Below are positions 28,635 through 36,891 of a stretch of 64,000 bases of DNA, in pieces. This DNA comes from Candidatus Gastranaerophilales bacterium (lineage in GTDB: Bacteria > Cyanobacteriota > Vampirovibrionia > Gastranaerophilales > Gastranaerophilaceae). The DNA is taken from the NCBI GenBank assembly GCA_944325005.1, contig CALUYO010000008.1, forward strand, positions 19,900 to 83,899, given 5' to 3'. Position 1 is the stretch's first letter. Each line of letters begins with the position of its first letter. The notes below the pieces were generated by a model, which was given only the letters and a program-made list of their open reading frames with translations, made no database searches and had not been told where the DNA came from. Position numbers and translations under genes: made by a program.

Positions 28635-28821
28635 AAAGGAATAATATCATTAAAATGAGAAAATTTTAACACTTTAAATATAAATATTAACATTAATATA
28701 TCTTTATAAATTTTTAATATTAACATCATACTAAATTGCAATACTAACTTTTTAGTTATAATTTATTCTTATGAGTTTTCATATAATCAAATGATTGGAG
28801 TTATCTGTCCAGGAATGACAT

Positions 28822-28854
28822 AATTCTTGCGTCCATACATTGTACGCAAGAATT
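28822..28854. repeat. 11-bp inverted repeat upstream of the SIR2 gene
   Basis: AATTCTTGCGT / ACGCAAGAATT with an 11-nt spacer, perfectly complementary, in the 561-bp intergenic region 28635-29195. No T-run follows, so it is more likely an operator, attenuator or remnant of a mobile end than a terminator. Confidence 0.5.
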
Positions 28855-28860
28855 TACAAT

Positions 28861-29028
28861 ATGGTTAATAAATTGATAGAAAATTTTGATAAATTAAATG
28901 ATAAACTTAAATGACGCTCGAAATATTCAGCCATTGAATGCGCTGTATTATGTCAATATTTGATAAAATTAATTGACAACTTAGATATTGATAAAAGTGA
29001 ATTTAGTTTTTTACAGAAATCTAATTAG
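28861..29028 (+). pseudogene. Small ORF interrupted by an in-frame TGA
   Basis: From ATG 28861 the frame reads MVNKLIENFDKLNDKLK, then TGA (28912-28914), and continues open as RSKYSAIECAVLCQYLIKLI... to TAG at 29026. Read through, it would be about 55 residues with plausible helical composition. No convincing RBS. TGA is a normal stop here (pdxJ ends in TGA), so this is best read as a nonsense-broken remnant, though it could be chance. Confidence 0.3.
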
Positions 29029-29096
29029 TATGCTGGAGTTAAAGTCAAAAAAACAAAATCCTAAAAAATACTATTGGTTTTGAAACATACTAATCT

Positions 29097-29132
29097 AAAA
29101 AGGTCAGAAATTTATAATTTCCGACCTTTTTA
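29097..29132. terminator. Hairpin with A/T runs, terminator of the DUF1643 genes
   Basis: AAAAAGGTC-AGAAATT...TTTCC-GACCTTTTT, a 9-bp outer stem with an inner AT-rich extension. T-run on the minus strand closes the DUF1643 transcript; it also works in the plus direction. Confidence 0.65.
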
Positions 29133-29195
29133 GATGTTTATTATTTTGTTTTCATAACAGATTTGCACGCAATCTATATCAAAGATTTGCTAAAG

Positions 29196-29873
29196 TTATC
29201 TTTTTACAAGAATTGCTAAGTTTTCAAAACCACCTAAACCGTTCCAAACTTGGCTACTCGGATGGTGATTAAATTCATTTACAACTTCTTTGTTTACTCC
29301 TATTATAAAAGTCTGTTTATTTTTAAGAACTGTTTCTATTTCTTCAATTAAATTTTTACAATATGAATCTTTTTCTTTTCCAAGTCCCCAAGCCAATACA
29401 ACATCTTTATTTTCATCATTACTTATTTGCATTAAGTAGCTTATAATAAATTCTTTGTTTACAGAATTAGTATTTTTAAGAGCCGATTTTGAAGGGTTAG
29501 GGGTTCTTAGCGAAAACAAATTAATGATTTCAACAATACCATAGCCAGAACCTTCAGCTAACTTTATACAATTTTGGATAGTATCATCATTTTCATCAGG
29601 ATTTGCAAAACTCGGATTATATAAAATAAATACTATTGATTTATCATTTGAACTTAAATTATACCTTGCAAAATATCTGTGTTTATATGGATATTTGTCA
29701 AACAAATATCTAAGATTAAACTTACTAATTTCTTTAGAATTATATTGTTCATTTTTAGAAAATACCATAAATCCATTGTTTAAAACTAATTCTTTTACAA
29801 TAAAATTTTCTGACTCAGGTTTTATGCTTGTATCATTTACGTTGTTAATAATTTCAATAAGTTCTCTAGTCAT
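29196..29873 (-). CDS. DUF1643 domain protein (copy 1)
   Basis: 225 aa. Seen: the DUF1643 core NDKSIVFILYNPSFANPDENDD..., a conserved NPS and DDT, IINLFSLRTPNP, VVLAWGLGKEKD, and the C-terminal HHPSSQVW. Function unestablished; the family is common in phage and defence-rich regions. About 40% of residues in the core match the neighbour at 29941 by eye, so the two are tandem paralogues. RBS AAAGGAGTTTATGA. Confidence 0.8.
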   Translation of the reverse strand: MTRELIEIINNVNDTSIKPESENFIVKELVLNNGFMVFSKNEQYNSKEISKFNLRYLFDKYPYKHRYFARYNLSSNDKSIVFILYNPSFANPDENDDTIQNCIKLAEGSGYGIVEIINLFSLRTPNPSKSALKNTNSVNKEFIISYLMQISNDENKDVVLAWGLGKEKDSYCKNLIEEIETVLKNKQTFIIGVNKEVVNEFNHHPSSQVWNGLGGFENLAILVKR

Positions 29874-29940
29874 TCATAAACTCCTTTCATTTTTCCTGCT
29901 TGAGAATATTCTTTTAACGTGATTTATAATTTTACTGTTA

Positions 29941-30618
29941 CTAGTTATTAAATTTGTAAATAGATTTTATCTCTGTTAATCTTAGTTGACTAATTCCTTT
30001 TATAGAATTAATAGATGGCGAAGATAAATGTCTTTGAAAATCATCATCTGCTATTTGATATAACTTTTTATTCTTATCAATTAATTTTGAAGATAAATTT
30101 TCAATTATTTTATCTATGTATGGGATATTTTTGGGTAATTTTCCCCAACACAATACAACAGCATTAGGTAAATCATCAAAATTTATCTTACACACATATT
30201 TTTTCAAAAATTCTTTTTTATAATATTTGCAAACAAAATCCGATCCAGAAATTCTTATAGGAAATAGGTTAAAAACAACAATTTTATTATAACCTTCTTG
30301 ATTTGCAAATTTGATAGCATTTCTAATAGTGTCGTCACTATTTTCAGGATTTGCAAAACTCGGATTAAACATAATAAAACCTAAAGCATTTTCAGACTGC
30401 TTGGATTTAGATTGCCAACTTGCAATTAATTTGGTTCTATTTTTATGATAAATCCCATTAACTTTAACTTTTTCTTTAAAATTAATTTTTTTATTTTGAT
30501 TATCATAAAATTTTTGAATTTCTTGCATTTCTTCCTTGCTAAATTCTGAATTAAAAACAACTTCAACCTTAACATTTAAACATTCATTCTTATTAATTTT
30601 TATTTGCCAATTATACAT
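29941..30618 (-). CDS. DUF1643 domain protein (copy 2)
   Basis: 225 aa, upstream tandem paralogue of 29196-29873. Core NALGFIMFNPSFANPENSDD, KIVVFNLFPIRISGSDF, AVVLCWGKLPKNIP and the C-terminal RHLSSPSINSIKG. In both copies the C-terminal His-Pro/Leu-Ser-Ser motif could be catalytic or ligand-binding, but nothing is known. GAAAGGAAAATAG precedes the start. The pair is probably one transcript. Confidence 0.78.
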   Translation of the reverse strand: MYNWQIKINKNECLNVKVEVVFNSEFSKEEMQEIQKFYDNQNKKINFKEKVKVNGIYHKNRTKLIASWQSKSKQSENALGFIMFNPSFANPENSDDTIRNAIKFANQEGYNKIVVFNLFPIRISGSDFVCKYYKKEFLKKYVCKINFDDLPNAVVLCWGKLPKNIPYIDKIIENLSSKLIDKNKKLYQIADDDFQRHLSSPSINSIKGISQLRLTEIKSIYKFNN

Positions 30619-30665
30619 CTCTATTTTCCTTTCAATTTTTATTTTAAATTCATACTCTGTCTAAA

Positions 30666-30846
30666 ATGGACGTATTAGAAATTCTTATTTTTATACAAGT
30701 AATTGCTCTTATTGCATTGAACCTCAAGTATTTTGATACAAAAAGTATCATTCAATCTTACCAGTACTGAATATTTAGTAAAAAATCCAGAATGGGAAAA
30801 TTATAGTTTATCTTATACTGAATTACATCATTTAAAATCAGTATAG
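30666..30846 (+). pseudogene. Short membrane-peptide ORF with a frameshift
   Basis: ATG 30666 opens a 34-codon frame (MDVLEILIFIQVIALIALNL... ending SYQY, TGA at 30768) with one hydrophobic helix. A +1 shift at the end continues as EYLVKNPEWENYSLSYTELH...SV to TAG 30846. The join suggests a ~59-residue protein broken by an indel. No strong RBS. Low confidence; it could also be a genuine 34-aa membrane peptide. Confidence 0.3.
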
Positions 30847-30871
30847 AAAAGTGTTGTTTTCGTAATTTTAT

Positions 30872-30900
30872 TTGTACGATTGTTTTATTCAAGATACAAA
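30872..30900 (+). promoter_or_regulatory. Promoter of the XRE regulator
   Basis: TTGTAC (30872-30877), 17-nt spacer, TACAAA (30895-30900), then AGGATG before the ATG at 30913. The spacing is ideal, the boxes moderate. Confidence 0.5.
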
Positions 30901-30912
30901 TAGGATGTAAAT

Positions 30913-31227
30913 ATGGATAAGAAAAAGCTTCTAGGTCGCAGAATTAAAGAACTAATTAAACAAAGAGGTATAAGCCAAGAAAAAATAGCAGAACTTGTTG
31001 GAATAGAACCTACAGCTTTAAGTAATATTGTTACTGGTAGGAATTATCCATTAATGACAACATTAGAGAAAATTTTACAGGTATTAGACGCTAATTTTTC
31101 AGACGTATTTAATTTTGAACATCAAAATGATGCTAAAGATTTATACAATGAAATAATACAAATTCTGAACAATAATCCAGGAAGAATAAAAGATTTTTAT
31201 AAAATAGCTAAAGCTCTAGTGGAATAA
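30913..31227 (+). CDS. XRE-family HTH regulator
   Basis: 104 aa. An HTH_3 domain at ~8-62 (RRIKELIKQRGISQEKIAEL, GIEPTALSNIVTGRNYP, TLEKILQVLDANF) followed by a short helical C-terminus. Likely a repressor for the cassette downstream or an antitoxin-type regulator. The 10-bp inverted repeat at 31278-31304, 50 bp after its stop, is a candidate operator. Confidence 0.87.
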   Translation: MDKKKLLGRRIKELIKQRGISQEKIAELVGIEPTALSNIVTGRNYPLMTTLEKILQVLDANFSDVFNFEHQNDAKDLYNEIIQILNNNPGRIKDFYKIAKALVE

Positions 31228-31277
31228 GTTACAAACTTTTTCAAACACTTGAAATGTAAAATAATTAGAGCGTTAAT

Positions 31278-31304
31278 GAAGTACGTCCAAATAAGACGTA
31301 CTTC
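31278..31304. promoter_or_regulatory. Perfect inverted repeat upstream of the RtcB cassette
   Basis: GAAGTACGTC-CAAATAA-GACGTACTTC, 10-bp arms with a 7-nt spacer. A further half-site AAGTACGTC lies at 31399-31407 and related GGACGTATT sequences at 30668 and 32825. Candidate operator for the adjacent XRE or WYL regulator; alternatively a leader hairpin of the 114-aa gene. Confidence 0.5.
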
Positions 31305-31338
31305 TATTTTATACTTATTCCAGAAAGGAAATTTTAAT

Positions 31339-31683
31339 ATGAAATATTTAATTAGAGCAAACAAAGTCGTATTCAGTGGCAATATGAAAATGATTATTAA
31401 GTACGTCTCTGATTTTTATAACTCCGAAGTTAAGGAATGGACTGGAAATTCAGGAGAATGGAATGATTTAGGTCAATTTAAATCTTTTATTGAATCTAAA
31501 GGATATTCAATAAAAGACAAAATTCCATCAAATTGTCGCTGTGAAGGAACTGCAATAACAAACGCAGAATTTAAGAAAATCTGGAGTGAATGCCATTTTG
31601 ATATTAAAACGGTCGCACAAAGACTCCACATAGAAGAACGAATAGTAGCACAAATTGCAAGAAAAATGAAAGTGAGGAAATAA
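31339..31683 (+). CDS. Small protein with C-terminal HTH-like region, RtcB cassette
   Basis: 114 aa from ATG 31339, chosen because AAAGGAAA precedes it; a longer upstream frame from 31249 lacks an RBS and crosses the inverted repeat. Starts MKYLIRANKVVFSGNMKMII. The C-terminal ~40 residues (NAEFKKIWSECHFDIKTVAQ, RLHIEERIVAQIARKM) look like a helix-turn-helix. The stop lies 1 nt before the rtcB start, so the two are tightly coupled. Not recognised as a named family. Confidence 0.65.
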   Translation: MKYLIRANKVVFSGNMKMIIKYVSDFYNSEVKEWTGNSGEWNDLGQFKSFIESKGYSIKDKIPSNCRCEGTAITNAEFKKIWSECHFDIKTVAQRLHIEERIVAQIARKMKVRK

Positions 31684-31684
31684 T

Positions 31685-32806
31685 ATGTATGAAATTCAAG
31701 GGAAGTATACCTCCGCAAAAATTTTTACAGAAATTGAAGATAAGGATGTAACTGATCAAACGTTTTCGATTTGTAACCATCCTATTTTTAAGGATTGCAA
31801 AGTTCGAATTATGCCAGATTGTCATAAGGGTAAAGGTTGTACCATTGGGTTTACAGCAGAAAAACCTAAGAATGGTGAAATTATTCCAAATATTATTGGG
31901 GTAGATCAGTTTTGTGGAATGCATGTTATAAAATTGAGTGAAAATGACATTACAAATGATTATGAGAAATTGGATAAAGTTATCCGTAGAAATATTCCTT
32001 TTGGAAGGGATGGTAGAAGGAGATTTAGTGAACTTGTACCTGAAGATTTTATTGAAAAAACAAAAAAAATTTGCAAAGATTTTTTGAAAGATAATTTTGT
32101 TAATCACATTAATAAAATCGGTTCATTAGGAGGTGGAAATCATTTTATTTCCCTGGAGAAAGGTGATACCGGAACATACTTGATAATTCATAGTGGGTCA
32201 AGAAATATTGGTTTGAAACTTGCTATCTATTTTCAAGATTTGGCTATCACAAAAAATTGTTACGGAGAGGGTGAACTAAAACAGCTTTCATTTTTAACAG
32301 ATAAAGATGCTCAGGATTATTTAGATTGTGCTGAATTTTGTCGAGAATATGCGAAACTTAATCGTAAAATTATGGCACATGATATAATGGTTGGAATGCG
32401 TTGGAAATTAGATGATGAATTTGAAACTATCCATAACTATATTGGAGAAGATGGGATTATTAGAAAAGGAGCGATTTCTTGCAAAGAAGATGAAAAAGTT
32501 TTAATTCCCCTTAATATGGCAGACGGTTCATTAATTTGTATTGGGAAAGGAAATTCTGATTGGAATAATTCTGCTCCACATGGAGCAGGAAGAACATTGT
32601 CAAGAATGCAAGCAAAAGAACAATTAACAATGCAAGAATATAAAAATCAAATGACAGGGATTTTTTCAAGTTGTATATCTTTGGCAACACTTGATGAGTC
32701 TCCAGGTGCGTATAAAAATAGTGATGAAATAATTAGAGCAATTGAACCATCAGCAAAAATTTTAGACCATCTAAAACCTCTATATAATTTTAAAGCAAAA
32801 GAATAA
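31685..32806 (+). CDS. rtcB: RtcB-family RNA ligase
   Basis: 373 aa. RtcB joins 2',3'-cyclic phosphate (or 3'-phosphate) and 5'-OH RNA ends with GTP and Mn2+. Seen: MPDCHKGKGCTIGFT, GVDQFCGM (metal-binding Asp/Cys), SLGGGNHFI, IHSGSRNIG and the guanylation-site region SAPHGAGRTLSR (His). Shorter than E. coli RtcB (408). No archease (RtcA/activator) gene is nearby. It sits in a cassette with regulators and a helicase-nuclease instead of an RtcR operon, suggesting repair of RNA damage during phage attack or stress (inference). Confidence 0.93.
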   Translation: MYEIQGKYTSAKIFTEIEDKDVTDQTFSICNHPIFKDCKVRIMPDCHKGKGCTIGFTAEKPKNGEIIPNIIGVDQFCGMHVIKLSENDITNDYEKLDKVIRRNIPFGRDGRRRFSELVPEDFIEKTKKICKDFLKDNFVNHINKIGSLGGGNHFISLEKGDTGTYLIIHSGSRNIGLKLAIYFQDLAITKNCYGEGELKQLSFLTDKDAQDYLDCAEFCREYAKLNRKIMAHDIMVGMRWKLDDEFETIHNYIGEDGIIRKGAISCKEDEKVLIPLNMADGSLICIGKGNSDWNNSAPHGAGRTLSRMQAKEQLTMQEYKNQMTGIFSSCISLATLDESPGAYKNSDEIIRAIEPSAKILDHLKPLYNFKAKE

Positions 32807-32866
32807 ATTTAGACGACCATATTGGACGTATTTTTATGATACAATAAATTCAATAGGAGTTTAATT

Positions 32867-33823
32867 ATGAAAGATAAACCAAGATATTCGAGAGTTTCTG
32901 ATATTTTAGATTTGATAATATTCATGTTATCAAGATTTAATGGTGTATCTTTGAATGATATCCAAGAACGATATAATATCTCAAGAAGAACTGCAGAAAG
33001 AATGAGAGATGCCGTATTGGCATCATTTCCTCAGGTTGATGAAATCGAAACAGATGATCGTTGTAAAAGATGGGGATTTACAAACTATTCTTTGAATGAA
33101 TTGGTGACTTTTTCAAATGAGGATATTGCATTATTAGAAAATCTAAAAAAGACTTGTGACAATCTTTCTCAAGCTGAAATTGAAGATATCATAATAAAAA
33201 TGAAAGCTCTAAAGCACAAATTTACGAAAATTGATGATGAAAAAATTGAATTAATTCTTCATTCAGAAGGTTATGCTATAAGGCAGACTCAGAATTTTAA
33301 AGTAGATTTAGAACAGGTATCTGTTATTCGTCAAGCAATAAAAGAAAAAAACAAATTGCGAGCTGAATACCATGATAAAATCAGAATTTTAGAACCTTTG
33401 GGATTAATTTACGGGGAAAAAGTTCATCTTATAGCAAGAGAACCTCAAAAGGGTGAAGGTGAGTATAATTATGTTTTGCATAAATTAAAAAATGTCAAAC
33501 TTACAAATGAAACTTTTGATTCAAAAGATTTTAATTTGCAAGAATATTCTCAAAAATCTTTCGGAGTATATTTTGGTGAAATCTATGATGTTAAATTAAA
33601 ATTTATACCGGAAGCAGCGGAAGATGTTATGAATTATAATTTTCATCCGACTCAAAAAATAAATTTGCAAGATGACGGCAGCGTAATAGTAACCTTTAAA
33701 GCAAGTGGTGATAAACATATTATGTGGAACCTTTTTAAATGGGGGAATGCTGTTGAAATTCTTGCACCTAAATCTTTGCATCAAAAGTATCAGGAAACAT
33801 TAAAAAGTCTAATTAAAGAATAA
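32867..33823 (+). CDS. WYL-domain transcriptional regulator
   Basis: 318 aa. An N-terminal winged HTH (RYSRVSDILDLIIFMLSRFN, YNISRRTAERMRDAV), a linker and a WYL-type domain at ~150-235 (KNKLRAEYHDKIRILEPLGL, YGEKVHLIAREPQKG), with a WCX-like C-terminus (VYFGEIYDVKLKF...VTFKASGDKHIMW). WYL regulators bind nucleic-acid-derived ligands and commonly control defence loci. AGGAG precedes the start. It is 60 nt after rtcB and 17 nt before the helicase. Confidence 0.87.
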   Translation: MKDKPRYSRVSDILDLIIFMLSRFNGVSLNDIQERYNISRRTAERMRDAVLASFPQVDEIETDDRCKRWGFTNYSLNELVTFSNEDIALLENLKKTCDNLSQAEIEDIIIKMKALKHKFTKIDDEKIELILHSEGYAIRQTQNFKVDLEQVSVIRQAIKEKNKLRAEYHDKIRILEPLGLIYGEKVHLIAREPQKGEGEYNYVLHKLKNVKLTNETFDSKDFNLQEYSQKSFGVYFGEIYDVKLKFIPEAAEDVMNYNFHPTQKINLQDDGSVIVTFKASGDKHIMWNLFKWGNAVEILAPKSLHQKYQETLKSLIKE

Positions 33824-33840
33824 AAAAGGAATTTTATAAA

Positions 33841-36800
33841 ATGACAATAACACCAAATTCAAAGCAACAGGAATGTATTGATAATATTGATGGCAAATAT
33901 CTTGTACTTGCAGGACCTGGTACAGGTAAAACTTTTACAATGATTCAAAGAATTAAGAATATGATTGAAAAAGGTATTAATCCTGAAAAGATTTTGTGTC
34001 TTACTTTTTCTGATGCTGCAACTAATGAAGTTAAAACAAGGCTTGAAAAAGAATTAGGTAAGCTTGATGTCGGTGTTAATGTATATACTTATCATGGCTT
34101 TTGTAATGAAATTATTTTAGAAAATACAATTGATTTTGAGTTGTCTGACAATATAAAAGTAATACCTGATGCGGTATCAATCTCTCTTATAAAAGAATGT
34201 ATTGATGAAATCGATTCAAAAGTTTATAGGACAAAAAGAAATGATCCTTATTATTTTATAAAAGAAATTAGAGATAATATAAAAGAAATCAAAGCAAACA
34301 GATTGACCAAAGAAAAATTCTTCTACAATATAGAAACAAATAGAGATTGGGCACCGAAATTTTTTGAATTAAAAAATCGACTGGCAGAATTAAACGAAAA
34401 CAATAAGAAAGTTCCTAAAAAATTATTAACAGATATTGACGATATTGAAAAGAGAATCGCAAAAGTTAAAGAGATTTGGAAATTTTATGAGTTATATAAG
34501 TCAAAAATGGAAGAACAAAGATATTTTGATTTTAGCGATATGATAAATCTAGTTTTAGAAAAATTTGAAACTGATTCTGCCTTCTTATCAAAAATTGCGA
34601 ATAAATATGAATATATTTTGGTTGATGAGTATCAAGATACAAACAAAAATCAAAATGAAATAGTTTTTCATTTAACTAAAGCTCTTGAGAGTGAAAATGT
34701 GTTTGTCGTTGGAGATGATGATCAAATTATATATACATTTCAAGGAGCAAGAATTGATAATGTAGAGAGGTTTTTAAAAGAATTTCCGGACACTAAAGTT
34801 ATTTGTCTAAAAGAAAATATGCGATCTACTCAAAATATTCTTGATACAGCGAGAAAAATTGTAGAACAAGATGATAAAAGGTTAGAAATTAATCCTGAAT
34901 TTGCGCAATATAATATTGATAAACATTTAGTTTCTAAAAATACAAAATTACCATTCAAAGATAGAAAAGTGAGGTTTTATCATTATGCAGACATTCTCCA
35001 AGAGTATCAGGAAATTGTTGATGAAATTGTAAGTCTTATTGAATCAGATGATTGTCCTAAAGATGATAGTAGCAATAAAAAGCTATCAGAAATTGCAATA
35101 CTTACAAGGGATAATAATTCTCTGTCTACATTTGCTGAAATGCTAAAAGAAAAAAATATTCCATCAGAATTAAAAGAAGGTAAGAGTATATTTCAAATAA
35201 TATCTTCAAATATTTTGTATTATTATATGCAATTACTTATAAATCCTGAGCTGCATTCTGATAAATTTTTCAGATTAGCATTATCACAACCTTTTAATAT
35301 TCACCCAAAGGATTTTGAAACTATTTATAATCAAAAATCTCATTACAAATCTTTTGTAGAAATGATAAATTCTATTGATAAAAAAGAGCTTATAGAGCCT
35401 GAAAAAATAGATAAATTTATCAATATTTTTAATCATTTGTTGTCTTACAAAACAAATGAAACATTAAAAAATGTAGTTTTAGAAATTGGATGCAAAACCG
35501 GGATATTTGATTATTATATTAATTCTGAGACTAATAGAATAGAAAATATTTCAGGACTAAAAAAACTTGTAGATGAAGCTGTTAATTTTTCAAACACTCA
35601 AAAGAAAATCAGTATAGAAGAATTTGTAGAATATTTGACAATGTGTTTTACTGATGAAATTCCGATAAAAATAGACAAATCTCCTGTTGCAATGAATGCT
35701 GTTCAATTATCAACTTATCATTCAGCAAAAGGGCGAGAATTTGAATATGTTTATATGCCTACTCTGAAAAACAGGGATTGGGAAAGTAGTTCAAAATCTT
35801 TAAGACCTATAGTTCCCTTAGATGCATCAGAGTACAAAACAGATAATGAGTTAAGAGAGTTAAAAAAATCAGATTGCATTAAACTTTTATATGTCGGTAT
35901 GACAAGAGCAAAACATACATTAAGACTTTCTTACCCTAAAAATATTAACGGTTCAACTCAAACTCCTACAAAATTTATCAGTAGCATTGAAGATGTTTTT
36001 GAAATAGAACAGGAACCTTTTACTTATGACAGTTCGACCTTCTTATTAGGAAATATAAAAGCTCTCAGAAAACTCGATTATGACTACGAAAAAGATTTTT
36101 GTTCTATGGTTGATAAAAAACTTGAAGGAAAAGCATTTTCCCCAAGTGCAGTGAATACTTATTTAAAATGTCCACGCCAGTATTTTTATAATTATATTCT
36201 AGATTTATCTCCAAAAGACGGAAATCCTGATCCTTTGAGCTTTGGTAAAGCTGTCCATTCAGCTTGTGAGTTTGCTGTAAAATTTGCCAAACTAAATAAT
36301 GAATATCCAACAAAAGAAGAGTTTATAAATGAATTTAAAAAGGCATTAGATAAATTGCCTATGTCGAGTTATAAACAACGAGAAATTTATATTGAACGAG
36401 GAGAAAAGGCTCTTAGTGAATATTATATTCAGATGTGCAACACTCCAAGTTCAATGCTCTATGAAGTTGAAAAACCTATAAATTTTGAGCTTGATGGAAT
36501 AAAATTTTATGGAATTATAGACAGGATAGATAAGAATTCTGACGGAACTTACACTATTTATGACTATAAAACAGGTGGCGCAAAAGATTCAAAAATTATT
36601 TGCCCAGATGGAAAGCACGAAGATTATTACAATCAAATGGGGCTATATAAATATTATTTTGAAAAATCTACAGGTAATACTGTGAAAGAAACAATATTTA
36701 TTTTCCCTGAAGAATTTACAGATAATTTTACTTTGAATTTAACTCAAGACGACTGCAAAGCTATTGATGAAAAATTTAAAGAAGCAATTTCAAACATAAA

Positions 36801-36870
36801 AAATTATAAATTTAATCCAACTCCAGGTAATGAAACTTGTAAATATTGCCCTTATAAAGATTTTTGCTAA
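33841..36870 (+). CDS. UvrD-like helicase fused to PD-(D/E)xK nuclease
   Basis: 1009 aa. SF1 helicase motifs: LAGPGTGKTFTMIQRI (Walker A, ~25-35), CLTFSDAATNEVK, LVDEYQDTNKNQ, VGDDDQIIYTFQGA, LSTYHSAKGREFEYV and LLYVGMTRAKHTL. From ~780 a RecB/AddB-type nuclease: SPSAVNTYLKCPRQYFYNYI, FGKAVHSACE, GIIDRIDKNSDG, IYDYKTGG. C-terminal cysteines (ETCKYCPYKDFC) plus Cys in KCPRQ fit an iron-sulfur staple as in AddB/Cas4. Candidate end-processing enzyme for double-strand breaks or phage DNA. Last gene of the rtcB cassette. Confidence 0.9.
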   Translation: MTITPNSKQQECIDNIDGKYLVLAGPGTGKTFTMIQRIKNMIEKGINPEKILCLTFSDAATNEVKTRLEKELGKLDVGVNVYTYHGFCNEIILENTIDFELSDNIKVIPDAVSISLIKECIDEIDSKVYRTKRNDPYYFIKEIRDNIKEIKANRLTKEKFFYNIETNRDWAPKFFELKNRLAELNENNKKVPKKLLTDIDDIEKRIAKVKEIWKFYELYKSKMEEQRYFDFSDMINLVLEKFETDSAFLSKIANKYEYILVDEYQDTNKNQNEIVFHLTKALESENVFVVGDDDQIIYTFQGARIDNVERFLKEFPDTKVICLKENMRSTQNILDTARKIVEQDDKRLEINPEFAQYNIDKHLVSKNTKLPFKDRKVRFYHYADILQEYQEIVDEIVSLIESDDCPKDDSSNKKLSEIAILTRDNNSLSTFAEMLKEKNIPSELKEGKSIFQIISSNILYYYMQLLINPELHSDKFFRLALSQPFNIHPKDFETIYNQKSHYKSFVEMINSIDKKELIEPEKIDKFINIFNHLLSYKTNETLKNVVLEIGCKTGIFDYYINSETNRIENISGLKKLVDEAVNFSNTQKKISIEEFVEYLTMCFTDEIPIKIDKSPVAMNAVQLSTYHSAKGREFEYVYMPTLKNRDWESSSKSLRPIVPLDASEYKTDNELRELKKSDCIKLLYVGMTRAKHTLRLSYPKNINGSTQTPTKFISSIEDVFEIEQEPFTYDSSTFLLGNIKALRKLDYDYEKDFCSMVDKKLEGKAFSPSAVNTYLKCPRQYFYNYILDLSPKDGNPDPLSFGKAVHSACEFAVKFAKLNNEYPTKEEFINEFKKALDKLPMSSYKQREIYIERGEKALSEYYIQMCNTPSSMLYEVEKPINFELDGIKFYGIIDRIDKNSDGTYTIYDYKTGGAKDSKIICPDGKHEDYYNQMGLYKYYFEKSTGNTVKETIFIFPEEFTDNFTLNLTQDDCKAIDEKFKEAISNIKNYKFNPTPGNETCKYCPYKDFC

Positions 36871-36891
36871 ATTTTTCCAAATTAATTTAGT

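Noticed and set aside
28861..29028. TGA recoding (Trp, Gly or Sec) in the small ORF
   Set aside because: TGA ends well-defined genes here such as pdxJ, TGG is used normally, and no selenocysteine hairpin is seen.
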